From positions 1 through 5,436 of the forward strand of contig DMCZ01000180.1 of assembly GCA_003446655.1 (NCBI GenBank): a DNA stretch of 5,436 nucleotides, given 5' to 3'. Made by a program: the position numbers and the translations under genes. Under the pieces are notes generated by a model, which saw only the letters and a list, made by a program, of their open reading frames with translations, searched no databases and had not been told where the DNA came from. The stretch is from Thauera sp. (lineage in GTDB: Bacteria > Pseudomonadota > Gammaproteobacteria > Burkholderiales > Rhodocyclaceae). Shown here in pieces: positions 1 through 5,436 of this stretch. The stretch's first letter is position 1; each line of letters starts with the position of its first letter.

Positions 1-1
1 T

Positions 2-2320
2 GCGGCGATGGCGGTGTTCCTGATCGATTCGGTGCGCCGCAGCCGCGTCACCGCGCCGATCTTCCGGGCCTTCCGCGCCGCGCTGCCGACCATGTCGCAG
101 ACCGAGCGCGACGCGCTCGAGGCCGGCACGGTGTGGTGGGAGGGCGAGCTCTTCGCCGGACGACCCGACTGGAACAAGCTGCGAGCCTATCCCTGGCCCA
201 TGCTCACCCCCGAGGAGCAGGCCTTCCTCGACAACGAGACCGACGAGCTGTGCCGCCTGACCCGCGACTGGGAATGCACCCAGCACGGCGACATGCCGGC
301 GGAGGTCTGGCAGTACATCAAGGCCAAGGGCTTCCTCGGCATGATCATCCCCAAGGAATACGGCGGTAAGGGTTTCTCGGCCTTCGCCCATTCCCAGGTC
401 GTCACCAAGCTGTCGACGCGCTCGTCGGCGCCGGCAGTCAGCGTGATGGTGCCCAACTCGCTCGGCCCGGCCGAACTGCTGCTGCACTACGGCACGCCCG
501 AGCAGAAGCAGCACTACCTGCCGCGGCTGGCGCGCGGCGAGGACATCCCCGCGTTCGCGCTCACCAGCCCCTGGGCGGGTTCGGACGCCGCCTCCATTCC
601 CGATGCCGGCGTGGTGTGCAGGGGCGTGTGGCAGGGCGAGGAAGTGCTCGGCATGCGCGTGAGCTTCGACAAGCGCTACATCACGCTCGCCCCGGTGTGC
701 ACGGTGTTCGGCCTGGCCTTCCATCTCTACGACCCCGAGCGCCTGCTCGGCGGCGAGGAAGTGCTCGGCATCACCTGCGCGCTGATCCCGCACGACCATC
801 CGGGCGTGGACATCGGCCGCCGCCACTTCCCGCTCAACGCGGTGTGGATGAACGGCCCGGTGCGCGGCAAGGACGTGTTCGTGCCGCTGGAGTTCATCAT
901 CGGCGGACCGACGATGGCCGGCCAGGGCTGGCGCATGCTGATGGAGTGCCTGGCCGCCGGCCGCAGCATCTCGCTGCCCGGCTCCAACACCGGCATGCAG
1001 AAGATGGTCGCGCGCGCCGTCGGCGCCTATGCCCGCGTGCGCTACCAGTTCAAGACCGCGATCGGCCGCTTCGAGGGCGTGGAGGAGGCGCTCACCCGCA
1101 TCGGTGCCAACACGTACCTGAGCGACGCCGCGCGGGTGATGACGGCGGGCGCGATCGACCTCGGCGAGAAGCCCTCGGTGGTGTCGGCGATCGTCAAGTA
1201 CCACGTCACCGAGCGCGCCCGCCAGACCGTCAACGACGGCATGGACGTGGTCGGCGGCAAGGGCATCTGCCTCGGCCCGCAGAACTTCCTCGGCCGCGCC
1301 TACCAGCAGATCCCGGTCGGCATCACCGTGGAAGGCGCCAACATCCTCACCCGCAGCCTGATCCTGTTCGGCCAGGGCGCGATCCGCTGCCATCCCTACG
1401 TGCTGAAGGAGATGCACGCCGCGCAGACGGGCGACCTCGACGCCTTCGACCGGGCGCTGTGGGGCCATGTCGGCTTCACCGTGTCCAATGCCGCGCGTGC
1501 GCTGATCATGGGCCTGACCGGTTCGCACTTCGTCGCGGTGCCGGAGGGCGTGGCGGCGGAGACGCGGCGCTACTACCAGCAACTCACCCGCTTCTCGGCC
1601 GCCTTCGCCTTCATCGCCGACATCTCAATGGGGACCATGGGTGGCGCCTTGAAGCGCAAGGAAAAGCTTTCCGCACGGCTGGGCGACATCCTGTCGCTGA
1701 TGTACCTCGCCACGGCCACGCTCAAGCGCTTCGAGGCCGAAGGGCGGCAGAGCGCCGATGCGCCGCTGATGCACTGGGCGATCTGGGACTGCATGTTCCG
1801 CATCCAGCAGGCCTTCGAGGGTGTGATCGCCAACTTCCCGAACAAGCTCTTCGCCTTCGTGCTGCGCCACGTGGTGGTGTTCCCGCTCGGCCGGCCCTAC
1901 GTCGTGCCCTCGGACAGGCTCGGCCACGAGGTCGCCGCGCTGCTGCTCGAGCCCTCGCCGACGCGCGACCGTCTCACTGCGGACGTGCATCTGCCCACCG
2001 ACGTCGAGGAGCCGGTCGGCGCGCTCGAGGCCGCGCTGGCCGCGACGCTTGCCGCCGAGCCGGTGGAAACCAAGCTCAGGGAGGCGCGCCGTCAGGGGCG
2101 CTTCGATCCCAAGATCCTCGCTTCCGGCGACGTCGACGAGATCTGGCGCATGGCGCGGCAGGCCGGCGTGATCAGCGAGCAGGACTACGCCCTCGTCGAG
2201 CGTCGCAATCAATTGCGCGACAAGGTGATCCGCGTCGATGACTTCCCCTACGACCTCGGCCTCAAGGCCGCGGTCCAGGCCATGCCCGAGCGTTCGCCCG
2301 CGCAGCAGGCGGCGGCATGA
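2..2320 (+). CDS. fadE: FadE-type acyl-CoA dehydrogenase (5' end outside window)
   Basis: Catalyses the first step of beta-oxidation, acyl-CoA to trans-2-enoyl-CoA, using FAD and passing electrons to electron-transfer flavoprotein. Residues are counted from the ATG at 8. From recall, the product aligns almost end to end with E. coli FadE (814 aa): an N-terminal block with TVWWEGELF, the N-terminal and middle acyl-CoA dehydrogenase domains (about 80-290) with flavin-site motif ALTSPWAGSDAA (184-195), the helical C-terminal dehydrogenase domain (about 300-455) with ITVEGANILTRS, and the long FadE-specific C-terminal extension (DUF1974, about 456-740). Glu442 in VEGAN sits at the position of the catalytic base of the YEGT motif in other family members. 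The frame is open through the left edge (Ala-Ala before Met1), and E. coli FadE has about 45 more residues there, including a membrane helix, so the ATG at 8 is probably internal and the true start lies upstream. The stop overlaps the thiolase start. Family assignment is very secure; chain-length range is not visible. Confidence 0.95.
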   Translation, partial: AAMAVFLIDSVRRSRVTAPIFRAFRAALPTMSQTERDALEAGTVWWEGELFAGRPDWNKLRAYPWPMLTPEEQAFLDNETDELCRLTRDWECTQHGDMPAEVWQYIKAKGFLGMIIPKEYGGKGFSAFAHSQVVTKLSTRSSAPAVSVMVPNSLGPAELLLHYGTPEQKQHYLPRLARGEDIPAFALTSPWAGSDAASIPDAGVVCRGVWQGEEVLGMRVSFDKRYITLAPVCTVFGLAFHLYDPERLLGGEEVLGITCALIPHDHPGVDIGRRHFPLNAVWMNGPVRGKDVFVPLEFIIGGPTMAGQGWRMLMECLAAGRSISLPGSNTGMQKMVARAVGAYARVRYQFKTAIGRFEGVEEALTRIGANTYLSDAARVMTAGAIDLGEKPSVVSAIVKYHVTERARQTVNDGMDVVGGKGICLGPQNFLGRAYQQIPVGITVEGANILTRSLILFGQGAIRCHPYVLKEMHAAQTGDLDAFDRALWGHVGFTVSNAARALIMGLTGSHFVAVPEGVAAETRRYYQQLTRFSAAFAFIADISMGTMGGALKRKEKLSARLGDILSLMYLATATLKRFEAEGRQSADAPLMHWAIWDCMFRIQQAFEGVIANFPNKLFAFVLRHVVVFPLGRPYVVPSDRLGHEVAALLLEPSPTRDRLTADVHLPTDVEEPVGALEAALAATLAAEPVETKLREARRQGRFDPKILASGDVDEIWRMARQAGVISEQDYALVERRNQLRDKVIRVDDFPYDLGLKAAVQAMPERSPAQQAAA
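635..654 (+). repeat. 20-base direct repeat, copy 1
   Basis: Exact copy of the 20 bases at 752-771, offset by 117 bases (39 codons), so both copies are read in the same frame and each encodes Gly-Glu-Glu-Val-Leu-Gly. The flanking base differs on each side, so the match is exactly 20 bases. It lies within the middle domain of the acyl-CoA dehydrogenase gene. Both positions have counterparts in E. coli FadE, so it is not a recent insertion. Confidence 0.8.
752..771 (+). repeat. 20-base direct repeat, copy 2
   Basis: Second exact copy of the sequence at 635-654, again encoding Gly-Glu-Glu-Val-Leu-Gly, here before the conserved Ile-Thr-Cys-Ala-Leu strand. Recombination between the copies would remove 39 codons in frame. 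Confidence 0.8.
2307..2309 (+). promoter_or_regulatory. Weak ribosome binding site for the thiolase gene
   Basis: The triplet AGG lies seven bases before the thiolase ATG at 2317, inside the last codons of the dehydrogenase gene. It is the only Shine-Dalgarno-like match at a useful distance and is weak. The ATGA overlap at 2317-2320 suggests that initiation relies largely on ribosomes terminating on the upstream gene. Confidence 0.4.
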
Positions 2321-3600
2321 GCAAGCCGATCTACATCGTCGATGGCGCGCGCACGCCCTTCCTGAAGGCGCAGAACGCGCCCGGGCCCTTCACCGCCGCC
2401 GATCTCGCCACCGCAGCGGGCCGTGCGCTGCTGATGCGTCAGCCTTTCGCCCCCGACCAGCTCGACGAGATCATCCTCGGCTGCGCCAGCCCCTCGCCGG
2501 ACGAGGTCAACATCGGCCGCGTGGTCGCCCTGCGCCTGGGCTGCGGCAACGCGGTGCCGGGGTGGACGGTGATGCGCAACTGCGCTTCCGGCATGCAGGC
2601 GATCGATTCCGCGATCGCCAACATCCAGTGCGGCCGCAGCCAGCTCGTGCTCGCCGGCGGCGTGGATGCGCTGTCGCACGCGCCCTTGCTGTTCTCAGAG
2701 CGGATGGTGCGCTGGCTTGCCGGCTGGTACGCGGCGAAGACGACCGGACAGAAGCTGGCGATGCTGAAGACCTTTCGCCTCGGCCATCTCGCCCCGGTGA
2801 TCGGCATCATGAAGGGCCTCACCGACCCGATCGTCGGCCAGCTGATGGGCCAGACCGCCGAGAACCTGGCGTGGAAGTTCGGCATCACGCGCGAGGACAT
2901 GGACAGCTTCTCGGTCGAGAGTCATCGCCGCGTGTGCGCGGGACAGGACGCCGGTCACTACGCCGAGGAGATCGTTCCGCTGATCGACCGCGACGGCCGG
3001 GTGTACGCAGTCGACGACGGCGTGCGGCGCGATTCCTCGATGGCCAACCTTGCCAAGTTGAAGCCTTTCTTCGACAAGAAGTACGGCCGCGTCACCCCGG
3101 GCAACAGCTCGCAGATCACCGACGGCGCCGCCTGGCTGATCCTCGCCTCGGAGGAGGCGGTCGAGCGCCACGGCCTGCAGCCGCTCGGCCGCATCACCGA
3201 CAGCCAGTGGGCGGGCCTCGCGCCCGACCAGATGGGGCTCGGTCCGGTGCATGCGGCGATGCCCATCCTGCAGCGCCACGGTCTGGCGCCGAACGGTCTC
3301 GACGCCTGGGAGCTGAACGAGGCGTTTGCCGCCCAGGTGATCGCCTGTCTGCGCGCCTTCGCCGACGATGCCTACTGCCGGGAACATTTCGGGGTGGACG
3401 CCCCGGGCGCGCCCGAGGCCTCGCGCCTCAACGTGGATGGCGGCGCGGTCGCGCTCGGCCACCCGGTGGGCGCGAGCGGTGCGCGCATCGTGCTTCACCT
3501 GCTTCATGTGCTGCGCCGCAAGGGCGGCGGGCGCGGGCTGGCGTCGATCTGCATCGGCGGCGGGCAGGGCGGGGCGATGCTGGTGGAGACGGTGCGATGA
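2317..3600 (+). CDS. fadI: Acetyl-CoA C-acyltransferase (3-ketoacyl-CoA thiolase)
   Basis: Performs the last step of beta-oxidation: thiolytic cleavage of 3-ketoacyl-CoA with CoA to acetyl-CoA and an acyl-CoA two carbons shorter. The complete 427-residue protein starts with the typical thiolase strand IYIVDGARTPF. All catalytic elements are present: nucleophile Cys89 in RNCASGMQA, Asn334 in NEAF, His382 in ALGHPVGASGAR and Cys412 in CIGGGQGGAM, which match Cys89, Asn316, His348 and Cys378 of the Zoogloea thiolase. A GNSSQITDGAA segment (262-272) supplies part of the CoA pocket. The long loop at about 126-175, rich in Trp, Leu and Lys, and the overall length fit the FadI/trifunctional-beta type (E. 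coli FadI 436 aa) better than FadA (387 aa). However, FadI has HEAF where this protein has NEAF, so the symbol is by class and context. The start is fixed by the ATGA overlap, and the next gene overlaps its stop in the same way. The likely partner is the downstream alpha subunit (inference). Confidence 0.93.
   Translation: MSKPIYIVDGARTPFLKAQNAPGPFTAADLATAAGRALLMRQPFAPDQLDEIILGCASPSPDEVNIGRVVALRLGCGNAVPGWTVMRNCASGMQAIDSAIANIQCGRSQLVLAGGVDALSHAPLLFSERMVRWLAGWYAAKTTGQKLAMLKTFRLGHLAPVIGIMKGLTDPIVGQLMGQTAENLAWKFGITREDMDSFSVESHRRVCAGQDAGHYAEEIVPLIDRDGRVYAVDDGVRRDSSMANLAKLKPFFDKKYGRVTPGNSSQITDGAAWLILASEEAVERHGLQPLGRITDSQWAGLAPDQMGLGPVHAAMPILQRHGLAPNGLDAWELNEAFAAQVIACLRAFADDAYCREHFGVDAPGAPEASRLNVDGGAVALGHPVGASGARIVLHLLHVLRRKGGGRGLASICIGGGQGGAMLVETVR
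3585..3588 (+). promoter_or_regulatory. Ribosome binding site (GGAG) for the alpha-subunit gene
   Basis: GGAG lies eight bases before the ATG at 3597, a good Shine-Dalgarno match at normal spacing, inside the last codons of the thiolase gene. It favours 3597 over the alternative in-frame ATG at 3609, which has no comparable site in front of it. Confidence 0.65.
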
Positions 3601-5436
3601 GCGCGAACATGGAGAACGACTGGAAGCACTGGCGCCTGCGCCGTGAGGACACCGGGCTGGCCTGGCTGGATCTGGACAAGGCGGGGGCCAGCGCCAATGT
3701 GCTGTCGTCCGAGGTGATGAGCGAGTTCGCGTGGGTGCTCGACGCGCTCGACGCGGCGCCGCCCAAGGCGCTGGTGATCGCGTCTGCCAAGCCGGCCGGT
3801 TTCATCGCCGGGGCGGACATCGAGGCGTTCTCGCGGCTGGATTCGGCCCTCGCCGCGCGCGCGCTGGTCGAGCGTGGCTGGACGCTGTTCAACCGCCTCG
3901 CCGCGGTGCGCTACCCCACGCTGGCGCTGATCCGCGGCCACTGCATGGGTGGTGGCCTGGAGCTCGCGCTCGCCTGCCGCCACCGCATCGTGGTCGACGA
4001 GCCGGGCACCAAGCTCGCGCTGCCCGAGGTCATGCTCGGCATCGTCCCCGGCTGGGGCGGCATGCTGCGCCTGCCCGAACTCATCGGCCCGGCTGCCGCG
4101 CTCGACCTGATGCTGACCGGCAGGAGCGTCGATGCGAAGAAGGCGAAGCGCCTCGGGCTGGCGGACGACTGCGTGCCGCCGCGGGTCATGGAATCGGCCG
4201 CGCGCATCGTGGCGCTCGGGAGCTCGCACGCGAAGCTGCCCTTGCAGGTGCGTGCGACGCGCTGGGCGATGAACGGCCCGCTGCGCAGCATGGTCGCCGA
4301 CAAGGCGCGCGCCCAGGCCGCACGCAAGGTCAGCCGCGCCAACTACCCGGCGCCGTTCGCGATCGTCGACATCTGGCAGAACTACGGCGGCAACGCGCTC
4401 GCCGTTCCTGCGGGCGATGCGTCGTCGCTCGACGCCATCTTCACCTCCCCGACCGCGCGCAACCTGGTGCGCGTCTTCCATCTGCAGGAGCGCCTGAAGG
4501 CCTTCGGCAAGGACAGCGACTTCGCGCCTCGCCATGTGCATGTAGTCGGAGCGGGCGTGATGGGCGGCGACATCGCCGCGGTGTGTGCGCTGCGCGGCAT
4601 GACGGTGACGCTGCAGGATCAGTCGGTCGAGCGCATCGCGCCTGCGATCGCCCGCGCCGCCCAGCTGTTCGAGCGCCGCCACAAGGGCGACCGCAAGCAG
4701 GTGCGATTCACCCTCGACCGCCTGATCCCTGACCCGCAGGGTCATGGTGCCGCGCGCGCCGACCTGATCATCGAGGCGATCTTCGAGAACCTCGAGGTCA
4801 AGCGCAGCCTGTTCGCCGAGCTCGAGGCGCGCGCCAGGCCCGACGCGGTGCTCGCCACCAACACCTCCAGCCTGCGCCTGGAAGACATCGCCACAGCCTT
4901 GAAGGCCCCGTCGCGACTGGTCGGCATCCACTTCTTCAACCCGGTGCCGATGCTGCCGCTGGTCGAGGTGGTGCAGGGCGAGGCGACCGATGCCGAGGTG
5001 CTGCGCCGCGCCACCGGCTTCGTACGCCGCATCGACAAGCTGCCGTTGCCGGTCAGGAGCGCGCCCGGCTTCCTGGTCAATGCCGTGCTCGGCCCCTACA
5101 TGCTCGAGGCGCTGCGCTGCGTCGAGGAGGGCATCGCGCCCGAGACGGTGGACGCCGCGCTGGTCGCCTTCGGCATGCCGATGGGGCCGGTCGAGCTGGT
5201 CGACACGGTGGGCCTGGACATCGCCGTCGCCGCCGGCAAGGCCCTGGCCGGCGCAGGCGCCGAGCCGCCCGCGCGGCTGCTGAAGCTGGTCGGCGAAGGC
5301 AGGCTCGGGCGCAAGAGCGGGGAAGGCTATTACCGCTGGGTGGATGGCAAGGCGGTCAAGGGGGACGGCGAGGAAGCCGCGAAGGATGGGTTGGTCGCCG
5401 GGTTGTGGCGGAGGCTGGCGGGCAAGCGCCGGCCTG
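3597..5436 (+). CDS. fadJ: Enoyl-CoA hydratase / 3-hydroxyacyl-CoA dehydrogenase, FadJ/FadB class (3' end outside window)
   Basis: Bifunctional alpha subunit: hydrates trans-2-enoyl-CoA and then oxidises 3-hydroxyacyl-CoA with NAD. The window holds 613 codons and one base with no stop; E. coli FadJ has 714, so about 100 residues (most of the last helical repeat) lie beyond the edge. The N-terminal crotonase domain (about 10-190) has oxyanion-hole motif FIAGADI (69-75), GGGLE with Glu122, and LPEV with Glu144, the pair equivalent to Glu119 and Glu139 of FadB. The 22-residue spacing between them is that of FadJ and mitochondrial alpha (20 in FadB). A helical linker leads to the NAD domain: VVGAGVMG with Gly318, Gly320 and Gly323, Asp341 at the end of the second strand, then NTSS and GIHFFNPVP with catalytic His445 and partner Glu457. 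The C-terminal dehydrogenase domain follows (PGFLVN, GMPMGPVELVDTVG, GRKSGEGYY). All catalytic residues are kept. Start 3597 is set by the ATGA overlap and GGAG. FadJ versus FadB is by spacing and gene order only. Confidence 0.93.
   Translation, partial: MSANMENDWKHWRLRREDTGLAWLDLDKAGASANVLSSEVMSEFAWVLDALDAAPPKALVIASAKPAGFIAGADIEAFSRLDSALAARALVERGWTLFNRLAAVRYPTLALIRGHCMGGGLELALACRHRIVVDEPGTKLALPEVMLGIVPGWGGMLRLPELIGPAAALDLMLTGRSVDAKKAKRLGLADDCVPPRVMESAARIVALGSSHAKLPLQVRATRWAMNGPLRSMVADKARAQAARKVSRANYPAPFAIVDIWQNYGGNALAVPAGDASSLDAIFTSPTARNLVRVFHLQERLKAFGKDSDFAPRHVHVVGAGVMGGDIAAVCALRGMTVTLQDQSVERIAPAIARAAQLFERRHKGDRKQVRFTLDRLIPDPQGHGAARADLIIEAIFENLEVKRSLFAELEARARPDAVLATNTSSLRLEDIATALKAPSRLVGIHFFNPVPMLPLVEVVQGEATDAEVLRRATGFVRRIDKLPLPVRSAPGFLVNAVLGPYMLEALRCVEEGIAPETVDAALVAFGMPMGPVELVDTVGLDIAVAAGKALAGAGAEPPARLLKLVGEGRLGRKSGEGYYRWVDGKAVKGDGEEAAKDGLVAGLWRRLAGKRRP

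Noticed and set aside
1625..2212. 195-codon minus-strand open frame opposite the end of the dehydrogenase gene
   Set aside because: It has no recognisable motif or plausible start context and lies wholly opposite the conserved FadE C-terminal domain.
616..2241. 541-codon + strand open frame in another frame within the dehydrogenase gene
   Set aside because: The translation is an Arg/Pro/Ala-rich composition artefact of high GC; the overlapping frame is unmistakably FadE.
2695..3507. 270-codon minus-strand open frame opposite the thiolase gene
   Set aside because: No domain is recognisable and the composition is that of an antisense shadow, while the thiolase frame is fully conserved.
3731..4732. 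333-codon + strand open frame inside the alpha-subunit gene
   Set aside because: Arg/Ala/Gly-rich shadow in the wrong frame. The real frame runs uninterrupted from 3597 to the right edge.
3504..4931. 475-codon open frame on the minus strand opposite the alpha-subunit gene
   Set aside because: Its translation is low-complexity and rich in Arg, Ala, Gly and His, with no recognisable domain. It is the expected antisense shadow of a GC-rich gene; the + strand frame carries every catalytic motif of the FadJ class.
5340..5436. Possible frameshift or early end of the alpha-subunit gene near the right edge, suggested by the charged tail GDGEEAAKDG then WRRLAGKRRP
   Set aside because: The frame stays open to the last base, and a variable linker is expected between the GRKSGEGYY segment and the last helical repeat. 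Truncation by the window explains the missing end.

Overview
The window is entirely protein-coding on the + strand, with no intergenic gap. It carries three consecutive fatty-acid beta-oxidation genes: (1) a FadE-type acyl-CoA dehydrogenase, cut at its 5' end by the left edge (ends 2320); (2) a complete 427-residue acetyl-CoA C-acyltransferase (thiolase, 2317-3600); (3) a bifunctional enoyl-CoA hydratase / 3-hydroxyacyl-CoA dehydrogenase of the FadJ/FadB alpha-subunit class (from 3597), cut at its 3' end by the right edge.

The genes are joined by two identical 4-base ATGA overlaps, where the start codon of the next gene shares bases with the stop of the previous one. This is the hallmark of one polycistronic, translationally coupled operon. 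Together the three products cover a whole turn of the beta-oxidation spiral: acyl-CoA to trans-2-enoyl-CoA (dehydrogenase, FAD, electrons to ETF), then to 3-hydroxyacyl-CoA and 3-ketoacyl-CoA (bifunctional enzyme, NAD), then to acetyl-CoA plus a shortened acyl-CoA (thiolase). The thiolase-before-alpha-subunit order matches E. coli fadIJ rather than fadBA. Having the FadE-type gene in the same operon differs from E. coli, where fadE stands alone.

Base composition is very GC-rich, with nearly all third positions G or C. The proteins are clearly proteobacterial. I infer a high-GC betaproteobacterium, perhaps of the Rhodocyclales (Thauera/Azoarcus type); that placement rests on general resemblance and not on a search. 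No RNA genes, mobile elements, CRISPR arrays, terminators or promoters are visible; the operon promoter must lie left of the window and its end to the right.

I found no evidence of an undescribed system. The points worth a second look are modest: a FadI-sized thiolase carrying the Asn form of its active-site motif, a hydroxyacyl-CoA dehydrogenase active-site loop resembling single-function enzymes, an exact in-frame 20-base direct repeat inside the dehydrogenase gene, and a short island of atypical codons in the same gene.
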